Below, one piece after another: positions 24,420 to 34,500 of a stretch of 64,000 nucleotides of DNA. Numbering within the stretch: the stretch's first letter is position 1; each line of letters opens with the position of its first letter. The notes under the pieces were generated by a model that was not told where the DNA came from, searched no databases, and was given only the letters and a program-made list of their open reading frames with translations. Position numbers and translations under genes: made by a program. Source of the DNA: Chitinophagaceae bacterium UBA1930 (GTDB taxonomy: Bacteria; Bacteroidota; Bacteroidia; Chitinophagales; Chitinophagaceae); assembly GCA_002337145.1 (NCBI GenBank), contig DDFK01000002.1, positions 434,001-498,000 of the forward strand. The letters are read 5' to 3'.

Positions 24420-27400
24420 TTAAAAACATTTATCGAATATGATGCTGCCATTTCTGATGCCCATGTCAAAATCGTAACCAAAAACGGAAACACCTGCACT
24501 TACACATGTAGGGCTTGGGAACTGTAATTGACCGTTTAGGCTTAAGCCTAGAGAGAATATGGTTTCGCCGCATTCCTGCACTTTGGCCTCGCCATATACT
24601 ACTGCACCCGCCTGTAATTGAAAGGGACTATAGGCTACTGTTGCATCTATTTTTACGCCTGAAGTAATTAGTATGTCATCATCGCAAATGAGGCCATCAT
24701 TGTGCCAGTTGATGTCTATCATTTTAAAATCGCCATATAGTTCCACCCTGTCTTTGTTTAAATCAAAGCCACAGCTTGCAGGTGCCTGCTGGCCAAACAA
24801 CGAGCCCGATCCGCTGCCCCATAAATGAAATTCGCCATCGCCAATGGCAAAACCTGCATTGGCACTAACACCTATTTGTGATGCCACATTCAGTTCTGCA
24901 TTGAAATTGCCTGTAACTTTTTTGGGGCTCCAGTAAAAATCCAGCTTGCAGTCCTTGGCTTTAATGATACCATCGGTGTTTTCGCCAGTGCTGATAAATG
25001 TGCCGTTGCCCAAAAGCTTGATGCTCTCCAGACCGCTATTGTTTGTCAGCACTTCCATTGCAAGATCGCCCCAGAACTTGATGCCGTTGTCTGTATTTGT
25101 TTTCAGATTTACCTGTGCATATACGCCGAGGAACTTACTGTTGTCTGGTATGTATGCACTGTTGTTGATGTTGTTGCCATCGTGCCGCATATGGTAAAAT
25201 ATCCTTCCCTTGAAACCGTTGATGGCAAGGTCTAGTATGCCTGTTGGCACAACAATGAAATTCTTTTGGCCTGCTTCCAGGAACCAGTAATTGTAACCTT
25301 GCTGTTTATGCCCAACCCATAAGGTTGCATTGATGCTTTTGTCGGCCGTGTTCTGTGGATCAACAGGTGATTTTAAACTGTACCCAATCTCTGCCCTAAA
25401 GCCGGTACCATACGTATTGTCATTGTCATAAAAAGTGAGGTTGGCACCAGTGAATGAAGATGATTCGTTGTCGCTGCTGGCATCTGCTTTTGAAGAAAAA
25501 GATACCTGTTTGTTGTCAAGCCCCTTTTTGTATTCGTGGTACTCTTTAAAAGAAGCAAAGTCTTTCCTGTTGAAAGATGCACCGCCATAGGTAATACTGT
25601 TGGCATCAAAAGTTACTTCGGTAGTAAAATTGTTGGTGCTGTTTTTTGAAGAGAAGTTATCTGCCAGCACCATGACGCCACTAACCTTCAATACATATTT
25701 GGGTTGGTTAAGATATTTGCCAAAATTCATCTTAAACGGAGTGAACTTGAAGCCGTTGAAATCGCCTGCAGGATTGCTGGCTGTATTGTCGAATTCTGAT
25801 GAATACACACCGTACATGGAAACTGAACCGTCTGGCGTTATTGCAAATTTGGGCGATGCTATATTGGAAACGTTCAAGTGCTTGCCTGATGAGGGATTGC
25901 TGAAACTGAAATTCCCTGTCAACGCAATTTTTGCAAATTCCATAGCAGCAAAAGTTGGTTTAAACGTACACTTGTCGCCCGTACTCGGATCGTTGTACAA
26001 TGTATTGGTCTGAACATCGACAAAGGCAAGGCTTCCGTTTTGAACCGAGTTCTTGTCAACCATAAAACTGAAAGTTGCTTTTTGATTTACAAATGGAATG
26101 GTATAGGCCCCATCCATTTTAAATTGTACCAGCTCTGTTTTGGCAATGATGCAATTGATCTTCTGCAACGTCAAATCAAATGCATAGAATTTAATGTTCT
26201 GGTCAGCTTGGGCAATATTCCTGACCTCGCTGAGTTTGATGCCATTTTCTCCATCAACAGGCACCGATAAGAATGTAAACGATGGGTGCTTATCTTTTGA
26301 TTTGTCATCTACCATTACCTGCAATTCCGGTATGGACAGGCCAAATGTTTTGTTTGGATTGCTGGTGAGGTTGAGGTGCAACTTTTTGTAGGAGGCAATG
26401 CAGGAAGCATCTTTGTTGAGGGAAACAGTGAATGCATTGTCGAAGGTTTTGTCAAACTCGAAATCGCTGGTTGCATTAAAGTCAATACTGATTGTTTTTT
26501 TTGCATCTGTTAGTGAGATGACTTTGTACCAACCAGACATGATGAAATCCCCTTGTAAACCACCTTTGTTGAATTTGATATAAGGCGACAGTACCATTTC
26601 CGTGTTTTTCTGCAAAGCAAATTTCAACACTGCTGATACATCGCCGTTTAACGACATGGCACCACTTACAGCACCAACTGCAAATTGCTGGTTGTAATCA
26701 AATTTTATGGTCTGTTCATTATTGGACATATATGCAGCCATCTGCTGTAGGCCCTTATCATCCTTACCCAAAAATTCAGAAACCCATTTGAATTTTCCGG
26801 AGATGGTTGGGGCATAATCCGCATCGGTAATATTGGGATTGGCCAATGCAGCTACATCAATAAAATGACTGGTAGCCCCATCCCAATGGCTTATGATGAA
26901 TGGATTGAAATGAATGTTCGTTACATTGAAAGTGAAACTTCCCGGAATATTTTTTTGGTTTACTGTAAGGTTGATGTTCTGGTTCTTAAAGTCAACCAAT
27001 GCTATCGAATCCATTGATGTGGTTGCTTTCCAGTTGGTATAAGCGGTTACTTTGCCACTATTGTCTTTTGTTGAACCAAAAGGTTGTATCGTCAATTTTT
27101 CAAAAGATATTTTTAGGGTTGGCCCATTCTTATAAAGTTGCGTGGTGCCAGTTCCTTTATAGTTGAAGCCATCAATATTGTATAAAGAGGTAACCGTAAT
27201 TGGATAGCCACATAGGTTAAAGGTGGTGAGGTTTTGCTTAAGTGCCTTGTCAAATAAGATTACGGAAAACGTATCTATTTCACTGGTGTATGTTTTGCCA
27301 TCCCTTGATACATCCACTTTCCAGGCGAGTGTTTTGCCGGAATAGGTGCTCATATCCAAATCGGTCATGTTATAGCCTTGCGAATTACCAACAAATAAGT

Positions 27401-28826
27401 TGGCATTATTGGTAATGGCATCTTTAGGTGTCTGCCCTTTTTTCAATACTACAATCGTTGGTTTTTGGTCGGGATAGGAATAGGCATCGCCCATTTTTAC
27501 ATCAAGCGAATTGCTATACGTCCATTGAAAAGCAAGTTTACTATCCGGTACAAATTCTTTGTCGGCAGGGTACATCAGTGTAACCTTTGGTGGGGAAACG
27601 GAGAACGTCTGTACGTCGCTTGTGTACACTTTGTCTTTGGTATCGTGTACAATTACTTTCCAGGCAAGTGTTTTGCCATCGTATGGACTAAGGTTTACGT
27701 TTACTGTTTTTTTAGGTTCTTTGCCGCCCGCAATATTGGGATTGCTTTGTAGTGCCTGTTCCGGTGTTTGCCCTGGTTTTACTTCTACAATAATGGGTAT
27801 TTCGTAAGATGAGTGAATGGATGTGTCATAATTCCACTGAACGGTATTGTAAGCAATTGCATTCATCATGCCTTGCTTTGAATCAACCACTGATTTGTTG
27901 GCAGGATAAACCAAAGTAATTGGGCTGGGCGGTCTTACAGGTAAAGACGGTGGGGGTGGTGCCGGTTTGGTATATACGAAACTCCTGACTTCGCTTCTGC
28001 CATTGTTTTTATAGGCAGTTCCCTGTATGCCAGGCAATGCCGTTACGCACCATGCATACTTTCTTCCTTCAACAAATGGGGGCTGTGCAGGCCCGTACAG
28101 TACAATGTTTGCCGATGTGGTATTTTCATAAAAGGCAGGTGTTGTTTTTGCATTCATGATATCTGCAGGGTTCCTGTTCGGGTTAAGCATCTCAACAATC
28201 CTCAATACGTATTGTGTACCCGGTTCGGAGCCTGCGGGTATGTTCCAGGAGAAAATGACATTCTGTATCCCTCTTGTAATACCGATGGTGTCTTTGTCAA
28301 AAGGTTTTATCAGCAATGGTGGTTCCAGTTGCGTAAGCCTTACATTGGTACAGCCAAAGGGGTTGGGCGATGAAAGCGGAAGACCGGGCACATCATAGTT
28401 GTAGGCCCTTACACAAAACTGGTAATTGCCTTCGGGCAGGCCGTTCTGCTCAAATATTTTTGTTGCAGTAGTGCCTTGCAGGTCAAACGAATTCACATCA
28501 AACAAAGTGGCAAGTGTTTGCAGGTCTACCATTTGTGGTATGCCTGCGGGCAGGATGATGGGTTGTGCAGGACGGAAACTCTGTTTGGTAGAAATCTTGA
28601 TACCATTGTCGCCCGTTAGTTCCGCACGCAGGTAAACCCTTGCACTATTGGTAGGCGAAGTATTGGTTAGCGATATAATGACTTTGCCCGGCATACTTGC
28701 ATAGTCGCTTAGTTTTGTTGAGTATGGAGGCGTTATGTTTATGGTAACGGTAACCTGTGCATGCAAGGTACAAACGGCTGCAAACAGTAGTAGCAATAAC
28801 AGCAGTTTGGGTAATTTCTTTTTCAT
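24420..28826 (-). CDS. Giant secreted modular beta-rich protein (TANFOR-like N-terminus), function unknown
   Basis: A 1468-residue protein. The signal peptide is residues 1-24 (ending LHAQ). Residues 30-165 (PPYSTKLSDYASMPGKVIIS, NLPEG-type turn LPEGNYQFCVRAY) resemble the N-terminal module that I believe is often annotated TANFOR in Bacteroidota; this is from memory. A proline-rich linker lies near 288-301. Two clear internal repeats of about 110 residues follow (about 300-412 and 413-528), both containing VYPANK/MYPADK, KPGQTP/KKGQTP, GKTLAWKV and TFSV. The remaining 900 residues are long alternating beta-strands without a recognised domain, ending with paired cysteines and FDKCF. No membrane anchor is seen. 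The neighbours are an outer-membrane barrel (10 nt upstream) and an Fn3 protein (10 nt downstream). It is probably a surface structural or binding protein. Confidence 0.8.
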   Translation of the reverse strand: MKKKLPKLLLLLLLFAAVCTLHAQVTVTINITPPYSTKLSDYASMPGKVIISLTNTSPTNSARVYLRAELTGDNGIKISTKQSFRPAQPIILPAGIPQMVDLQTLATLFDVNSFDLQGTTATKIFEQNGLPEGNYQFCVRAYNYDVPGLPLSSPNPFGCTNVRLTQLEPPLLIKPFDKDTIGITRGIQNVIFSWNIPAGSEPGTQYVLRIVEMLNPNRNPADIMNAKTTPAFYENTTSANIVLYGPAQPPFVEGRKYAWCVTALPGIQGTAYKNNGRSEVRSFVYTKPAPPPPSLPVRPPSPITLVYPANKSVVDSKQGMMNAIAYNTVQWNYDTSIHSSYEIPIIVEVKPGQTPEQALQSNPNIAGGKEPKKTVNVNLSPYDGKTLAWKVIVHDTKDKVYTSDVQTFSVSPPKVTLMYPADKEFVPDSKLAFQWTYSNSLDVKMGDAYSYPDQKPTIVVLKKGQTPKDAITNNANLFVGNSQGYNMTDLDMSTYSGKTLAWKVDVSRDGKTYTSEIDTFSVILFDKALKQNLTTFNLCGYPITVTSLYNIDGFNYKGTGTTQLYKNGPTLKISFEKLTIQPFGSTKDNSGKVTAYTNWKATTSMDSIALVDFKNQNINLTVNQKNIPGSFTFNVTNIHFNPFIISHWDGATSHFIDVAALANPNITDADYAPTISGKFKWVSEFLGKDDKGLQQMAAYMSNNEQTIKFDYNQQFAVGAVSGAMSLNGDVSAVLKFALQKNTEMVLSPYIKFNKGGLQGDFIMSGWYKVISLTDAKKTISIDFNATSDFEFDKTFDNAFTVSLNKDASCIASYKKLHLNLTSNPNKTFGLSIPELQVMVDDKSKDKHPSFTFLSVPVDGENGIKLSEVRNIAQADQNIKFYAFDLTLQKINCIIAKTELVQFKMDGAYTIPFVNQKATFSFMVDKNSVQNGSLAFVDVQTNTLYNDPSTGDKCTFKPTFAAMEFAKIALTGNFSFSNPSSGKHLNVSNIASPKFAITPDGSVSMYGVYSSEFDNTASNPAGDFNGFKFTPFKMNFGKYLNQPKYVLKVSGVMVLADNFSSKNSTNNFTTEVTFDANSITYGGASFNRKDFASFKEYHEYKKGLDNKQVSFSSKADASSDNESSSFTGANLTFYDNDNTYGTGFRAEIGYSLKSPVDPQNTADKSINATLWVGHKQQGYNYWFLEAGQKNFIVVPTGILDLAINGFKGRIFYHMRHDGNNINNSAYIPDNSKFLGVYAQVNLKTNTDNGIKFWGDLAMEVLTNNSGLESIKLLGNGTFISTGENTDGIIKAKDCKLDFYWSPKKVTGNFNAELNVASQIGVSANAGFAIGDGEFHLWGSGSGSLFGQQAPASCGFDLNKDRVELYGDFKMIDINWHNDGLICDDDILITSGVKIDATVAYSPFQLQAGAVVYGEAKVQECGETIFSLGLSLNGQLQFPSPTCVSAGVSVFGYDFDMGIRNGSIIFDKCF

Positions 28827-28836
28827 GGTTCAGTGT

Positions 28837-30519
28837 TTAGAAACTTAGTGTATAACCTATTTCGGTGGTGTTTTCTGCAAAATTTATCTGGGTGCTATCG
28901 GCATTTGCCGGTCTGTTGTTTAATAAAGTGTACCGTAGGCTTAAGCGATGGTGCCTGGAGGGCTGGTAGCAAGCGTTTGCCATTAAATTGTAAATGGATG
29001 TTTGTGCCAATGAGCTTTTGCTATTGGTGTATGTATTGCTTAATGCACTGGTAAGTTTGCCTTTGAGCCAGCTTTTGTTGAACGCAAGCGTATAGCTGTT
29101 GTTCTTGAAAGTTGCGGCAGGCAATGTATTGGTTGCATTGTTAAAAGCCGCCGTTATGCTTAGGCTTCTTTTTACTATTGTGTAGGTATAGTTCAGCAAG
29201 AGTATCTCTGTGGTAATGTTGTTGGTGGTTTGTGTTGCCGCATTGTCATCGGTAAGGTTAGAGCGGTTGTAGGATGCAATGACGATATGCGAATATTGGC
29301 CATTGGCAAAAACATATCTTGGGGTAAAAGAAATATTACTGTTGTTCTGTGCCAGCAGGTATTTATTCTGTACCAGGACAACGGTGGGCTTTGAGTTGGA
29401 AGCGAAATTGGTAAAGCCTGCATCTATCCCAAGCTTGCTGGTAATATCCCAACTAAGGTTTGCCATACCGATTGTTCGGGTAGTAGTTGATTGTTTCTGC
29501 TGACGTACATTGTCTTCTTGCCGGCCAATGCTTCCACTTAACCTGAACTTATTTTTAAATAAATTGAACGATGGCGAAATTGTGTAGCTTTTAATATCGT
29601 TGTTAAAGTAATAAACACCCATGCTTCTGAACTGCGGGTCTATATACTTGTATTCAAACTTTAAAGAAAAGGTTTTGCTTGTGAATCCGGCCGCGGCACG
29701 GTATGCTGTGTAGAATTCAGATGTGCCGTTAATGGGCATTACCTTCCTTAATTTATCCACCCATTCGCTACTGTCGGGTACGGCATAATTGCTGCCTATA
29801 TCATTTGTCCATAAACTGGCACCTGCATCGCCTTCAATAAAAACATGCTTTGCAAAGGTGGACCTGAATGCAACGGAGCCAACAGTATTGGCGGCAGGGC
29901 GTACCATTTGTTTGGTAATGGGATCAATAGTATTAACGCTAGTACTGTCATCCTTGGCCCGCAACACACTTACATAGAAATAATTTTTTTCATCACCTGC
30001 TCCCAATTTTATTGCAGTGCCTTTTCTTGAAAAACTGAATGGCTGCAATGTGCCGAGTGTGGTGTCAATGGCTGTTGCCCTGTTGAGCCTTCCAGACATG
30101 ATGGCAAAATGGAATTTCTTGGGATTCAGTTCAAGTCCAACGCCCAGCATGGTATAGCCATCCAATGTATAGGGCGAGAAGCTGAGGTTGCGGTAGCCTG
30201 CATGTACCGTAATCCATTTGTAGGTGGGGCTTAAACCAAACTGGTTAAGCGGTTGGCTAAAGTTCCTGTCCTGCTCGGTTAGCGTAAAGCTTACCGGTAT
30301 TTCCAGGCCATACAACGTCAGGCTGGTGTTGCCAAACAGCATATAGGATAAGGGTTTCCTGCGGGCAGTAATGCCAGTGGCCGAATAGCCAATACCTAGT
30401 AAACCAATATTGCCATGAAGGGATACTGGGTCTTTTTTTGCCAGTTGTTCCATATCCTGTGCTGTTGCGGTTTGGTACAGCAGCAATAACAGTATCGGGT
30501 ATAAAAGGGTGGTTCTCAT
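28837..30519 (-). CDS. Outer-membrane beta-barrel protein, function unknown
   Basis: A 560-residue protein with signal peptide MRTTLLYPILLLLLYQTATA-QD. The rest is a string of amphipathic beta-strands with aromatic ends (YKWITVHAGYRNLSFSPYTL, FHFAIMSGRLNRA, FYTAYRAAAGFTSKTFSLKF), and the final strand ends in ITEIGYTLSF-type residues (TEIGYTLSF) with terminal Phe, the usual BAM signal for outer-membrane insertion. There is no TonB box or plug domain. Its start overlaps the stop of the 77-residue gene (ATGA), and the giant gene follows after 10 nt, so the three are probably translated together. It is likely the membrane anchor or pore of the block. Confidence 0.85.
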   Translation of the reverse strand: MRTTLLYPILLLLLYQTATAQDMEQLAKKDPVSLHGNIGLLGIGYSATGITARRKPLSYMLFGNTSLTLYGLEIPVSFTLTEQDRNFSQPLNQFGLSPTYKWITVHAGYRNLSFSPYTLDGYTMLGVGLELNPKKFHFAIMSGRLNRATAIDTTLGTLQPFSFSRKGTAIKLGAGDEKNYFYVSVLRAKDDSTSVNTIDPITKQMVRPAANTVGSVAFRSTFAKHVFIEGDAGASLWTNDIGSNYAVPDSSEWVDKLRKVMPINGTSEFYTAYRAAAGFTSKTFSLKFEYKYIDPQFRSMGVYYFNNDIKSYTISPSFNLFKNKFRLSGSIGRQEDNVRQQKQSTTTRTIGMANLSWDITSKLGIDAGFTNFASNSKPTVVLVQNKYLLAQNNSNISFTPRYVFANGQYSHIVIASYNRSNLTDDNAATQTTNNITTEILLLNYTYTIVKRSLSITAAFNNATNTLPAATFKNNSYTLAFNKSWLKGKLTSALSNTYTNSKSSLAQTSIYNLMANACYQPSRHHRLSLRYTLLNNRPANADSTQINFAENTTEIGYTLSF

Positions 30520-30749
30520 ATTTTTTGTACAGTTACGTTTTTGCCGTTCACTACACGTATTGCATAGTTTTTATAGAGGTATGGTGTAATGTTGATGGTA
30601 TTGTTGCCTTGCATGAGCATGAGGTGTTCCACCGCTTCGCCGTTGTTGGTAATGATTGTGGCAAAAGGTGACCTTGTTTCATCAACATGCTTGATGTAAA
30701 CATTTAGTTGGGCATTGGGCTGTATGCTAATATTGGCAGCTTCGGGCAT
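30516..30749 (-). CDS. Small protein resembling a stand-alone T9SS sorting domain
   Basis: A 77-residue protein, MPEAANISIQPNAQLNVYI onward. It has no signal peptide, and the frame upstream closes at a stop 8 codons earlier. The pattern of strands, ITNNGEAVEHLMLMQGNN, NTINITPYLYKNYAIRV and the end NGKNVTVQKI, looks like a type A T9SS C-terminal domain (short beta-sandwich ending in a basic-rich last strand) without any cargo. It is tightly coupled to the barrel gene by a 4-nt overlap (ATGA). An 8-bp inverted repeat lies 6 nt upstream of its ATG. It could also be a small cytoplasmic chaperone or a false gene, but the overlap and position argue for a real one. Confidence 0.6.
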   Translation of the reverse strand: MPEAANISIQPNAQLNVYIKHVDETRSPFATIITNNGEAVEHLMLMQGNNTINITPYLYKNYAIRVVNGKNVTVQKI

Positions 30750-30755
30750 TGTTTT

Positions 30756-30781
30756 GCAGTTAGTACTGTAAACCTAACTGC
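30756..30781. promoter_or_regulatory. 8-bp inverted repeat just upstream of the 77-residue gene (operator or hairpin candidate)
   Basis: GCAGTTAG (30756-30763) and CTAACTGC (30774-30781) are perfect inverted arms 10 nt apart, ending 6 nt before the ATG at 30749. On the minus strand the arm is followed by AAAACA, not by T, so it is not a terminator. It lies in the 90-nt gap after the LytTR gene and could be a regulator site or a translation-control hairpin. Confidence 0.45.
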
Positions 30782-30839
30782 TGCCTGTGGGTATAGGAAC
30801 TGCCTTTGAGAAAGTGGCAGCACTGTTTGAGTAAGTGGT

Positions 30840-31583
30840 TTACATTGTATTCAAACGGTCCATCACTTCCTGTTTTTTTCTACGGGATATTTCGATGACT
30901 TCGTTGCCATGCATAATAATATAACCACTGTCCTGGTTCTTGAAGCCAATAACATGTTCAAGGTTTACGAGGTGTGAGTGGTGCACACGGAGAAAGTTAT
31001 GTGGCGTTAACTGTTCTTCCAGGTCTTTTAAAGTTCTGGTAACGGTTTGCTTGGGGCGGTTGATGAAGTAGAGAATGGAATAGTTGCTGGCGGATTCGAT
31101 GCGTACAATTTCGTTAACGGGTATGAATTGGGTAGTAGTGCCTGTTGGTATGGCAATCCTTTTTACGGCATTGCCTTTAAGTTGGTTCAGGAAATTATGT
31201 ATCAGGCTGTTCTCTTCTTTCTTTTGTTTGGTGATGCATTTGTGTATGGCAGTGGCCAGTTCTTCCAGCGAGATGGGCTTGGTCAAGTAATCCAATGCAT
31301 TTAGCTTAATGGCCTGTAAGGCATAGTGCTGGTGTGCAGTGGTAAAGATTACATTGAAATTGATATGGGATAATGATTGCAGCAGCTCAATGCCTGTCAT
31401 TTCGGGCATTTCAACATCCAAGAAAAGGATATCGGGTTCGTGTTCCTGTATCAATTGTATGCCTTGGCTTGGTGTGGCGGTTGCAGCCACCACTTCAACC
31501 TGCAAGGCAAATTTCTTGTTCAGCATCAACTGTAAGGTTTCTATACAGCTTTGTTCGTCGTCAATAATGATTGCTTTCAGCAT
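30840..31583 (-). CDS. LytTR-family response regulator
   Basis: A 247-residue protein from the ATG at 31583 (MLKAIIIDDEQSC). A longer frame from 31640 lies inside the upstream kinase gene and was rejected. The receiver has DDE, the phospho-acceptor in PDILFLDVEMPEMTG, and KPISLEEL. The C-terminal LytTR DNA-binding domain has IPVNEIVRIES, RTLKDLEEQL and FLRVHHSHLVNLEHV. Its start overlaps the stop of the sensor kinase (ATGA), so the two form one translational unit. It probably controls the surface genes immediately downstream (gap 90 nt). LytTR proteins bind paired direct-repeat sites. Confidence 0.95.
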   Translation of the reverse strand: MLKAIIIDDEQSCIETLQLMLNKKFALQVEVVAATATPSQGIQLIQEHEPDILFLDVEMPEMTGIELLQSLSHINFNVIFTTAHQHYALQAIKLNALDYLTKPISLEELATAIHKCITKQKKEENSLIHNFLNQLKGNAVKRIAIPTGTTTQFIPVNEIVRIESASNYSILYFINRPKQTVTRTLKDLEEQLTPHNFLRVHHSHLVNLEHVIGFKNQDSGYIIMHGNEVIEISRRKKQEVMDRLNTM

Positions 31584-34500
31584 CAGCCAATTTTTTGAAA
31601 TGTTTCTATAGGTATCTCCAATGTTATCCTTGTTCCGCATGCAATGCCATCGTCCATTAGGTCATCAATCATTACTTTGCCTATACGGCCATCGGTTTCG
31701 GCAATGCTTAACCTTTGTTGCGTTATCTGCATGCCATAAGATACGGCTTTGTTCTCTTTCCTGTTTTTGAGCTCTTCGGCTTTTTTTCTACCAATGCCGT
31801 CATCTTCAATCATGCAGGTAAGCATTTGCATACTGGGCTGCTGTATGCTGATGGCCAATTTGCCCCTGCCTTCTTTTTGCAACAGACCATGCCATATAGC
31901 ATTTTCAATATAGGGCTGCATCAGCATGGGCGGCACAAGTACCTGGTTGGGCATAATGTTGTTGCCTACATGAATGGCATAATCGAACTTGTTGTTGCAG
32001 CGTCTATGTTCCAGCTCCAGGTACAGTTGCAGCGATACCAGCTCTTCTTCCAGTGTTACCAGTTTGTGCATGGAATTGTTGAGTATGATACGCATGAGCT
32101 TGGAAAATTTTGTGAGGTACTCACTGGCATCTTCCTGTTTATTGTCCCAGATATATTTTTGGATGGAGTTCAACGAATTGAAAATGAAATGCGGGTTCAT
32201 TTGGCTACGCAGGGCCCGCATTTCCAGTTCTGCCATCATTTTATTGACGCTTGTTTTTTCTTCTTCTTTTTTCCTGATGGCTTTTACCCTGTTCACGGCA
32301 ATCAGTACAACGGTGCCAATAAACAACAATGCCATCAGTATTTTGAACCACCATGTTTGCCAGAATGGTGGGTGTATATATAGCCTGAACATGGCCGTTT
32401 CATTGTTCCAGGTGCCGCTGCTGTTACAGGCTTTTACTTTGAATATGTACCTGTCGCCACTCAGGTTTGCGTAAGTGGCTGTTCTTCTGGTTCCGTCATA
32501 CACCCAATCTTTGTCAAAGCCTTCTAGCTTATGGGCAAAACTGATGCGTTCGCTGGTGGTATAGTCTATGCCGGTAAAATCAAAAACAATATTGTTCTGC
32601 CGATAATCCAGGTGAAGTGTTGCCGTTGCAAAACTGTCCATGAATATTTTTTGCGGCTGATTGTTTATCCTTAGCTCGGTAATAAAAGGCTTTACTTTAT
32701 TGTTGTTGATGTCAACCTCTGCGGGATTGAATTTGGTATAGGCCATACGGTACCCGATATAGAAATCGTTGTTGTATGCAAACATTTGTACGGGGTCGGA
32801 TGAGTTGTCGTAGATGCCATCCAGCGAAGTGAATTTCTTGAATTCGTCTTTTGCGGGATCGTACCTAAACAGGCCATGCAGCGTGTATATCCATAGTTTG
32901 TTGAGCGGGTCCTTTATCAGGGAGCTCAACTCCAGTTTAAATATTTCCTGCTCCTTACCTTTAACCAATGCTTCCTGCGTTTCCAGATCGTATTCCAACA
33001 AGCCAGACTCGGTGCCGCAGTACACTTTGTTGTTTATTTTTTGCAGCGTCATAAAACGCTTCCATTTGTCACTTGCCGTATTGCTGAATTTGATGTTTAT
33101 TTTTTTGAAGGCATGTGTCGTTACATCAAAACTGTGCAACCCATCTGCAGTGCCACATAGCAGGGTAGTAGGGTTTATGAATACGGCGTCGTAAATATGG
33201 TTGGCTAATACATCGGCTACAGCTGTGTCCGGTTTGTTTTTATAGAAAGTATATTGTTTGGTATCTGTATTCAGCTTGGCCAGCCCATTCCTTGTAAAGG
33301 TCCAAAAATTGCCATCGTCCAAAACCTTGCCATCAAAAGTGTAATTTTTTGTGATGTCCCAATTTGCCGGAACCTTACTCACATTGCCTTTGTCAATACA
33401 AATGGCACCGCCATAAGTAGGAAGCCATAACCTGTTTTTGAAATCCTTGTGTATCGAAGATACCCATCGCCAGTTGTACATTTCATCAACTTTTGTTGAC
33501 TTTGAACTGAAAAAATACCGTTGCACAATCTGATGGGTTGCCTTGTTGTACTTCGCAATACCCGATCCATGAACGGCCATCCAGCAGATATTGGGGTCGT
33601 AAGGATCGTCCACTATTCCCGATAGTAAATTGTAATAATTTGTTTCCAATGCAGGTATCTCGGCAGACTGGAACTGTTGTTCCTGCTTGTTTATTTTGGA
33701 CAGGCCCCGCCAACTGCAAATCCATATAATGCCTTCCCTGTCCACATACATGCTGGTGCTGAAATTGCTGAGCAGCCCGGATTTTGTAGCCGCATCGTAT
33801 TTTATTTCTTTAATGAATTTTCTTTGTGTCTTATCAAATAAGGCCAGTCCATTGGTATGTGTAAGCATCCATAAAATATTGTTGCCCGTTAATGGGGCCG
33901 ATTGTACCATGTTTTGATAAATGGTTGCATACTTAAGCCCTTCATGTTGCATTTCATAGGTTGCATTGGTGTTCTTCCCGTCTTTGTTGTCAAATAATTG
34001 CAGGCCCGATTCCCAGGTGCTGATCCACATATTGCCTTCATTGTCCTCATCAAAACTCCTGGGCCAGCAATCGCAATTGTAGTACCTGTAAGTATTGTTG
34101 TTGGTGTTGTACACATAATATCCAAGGCGTTCAATGCCCGTCCACACTTGGCCCTTACTATCAATGCAGGTAGCGTAGGGCCGTTGTATATAATCTGCTT
34201 GTTGGCTGCTTGCAGCAACGTTCAGGTGCTGTGCATCTACCTTAAACATGCCTTTGTAGGTATTGTACCAAATGGTGTTATGAGCTGTGTCATATACCAA
34301 TGAAACGGCTTCGGTATTCAATGCAGAGCGGATAACGGTAAACACTTGTGTCTTTTGATCAAACACGCAAAGCCCTTTGCCATAAGCAAGCCATACCTTG
34401 TCATATTTGTCAATGGCAATATCAAAAATATCATTGTAGGGCAGCGAGGTTGAGTCGCCCTGCTTGTTCTGGAAATTCTTGAAGTTGGCACCGTCAAACC

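Noticed and set aside
24410..24499. Start of the Fn3 gene inside the giant gene
   Set aside because: The signal peptide begins at the ATG at 24409, right after the giant gene ends.
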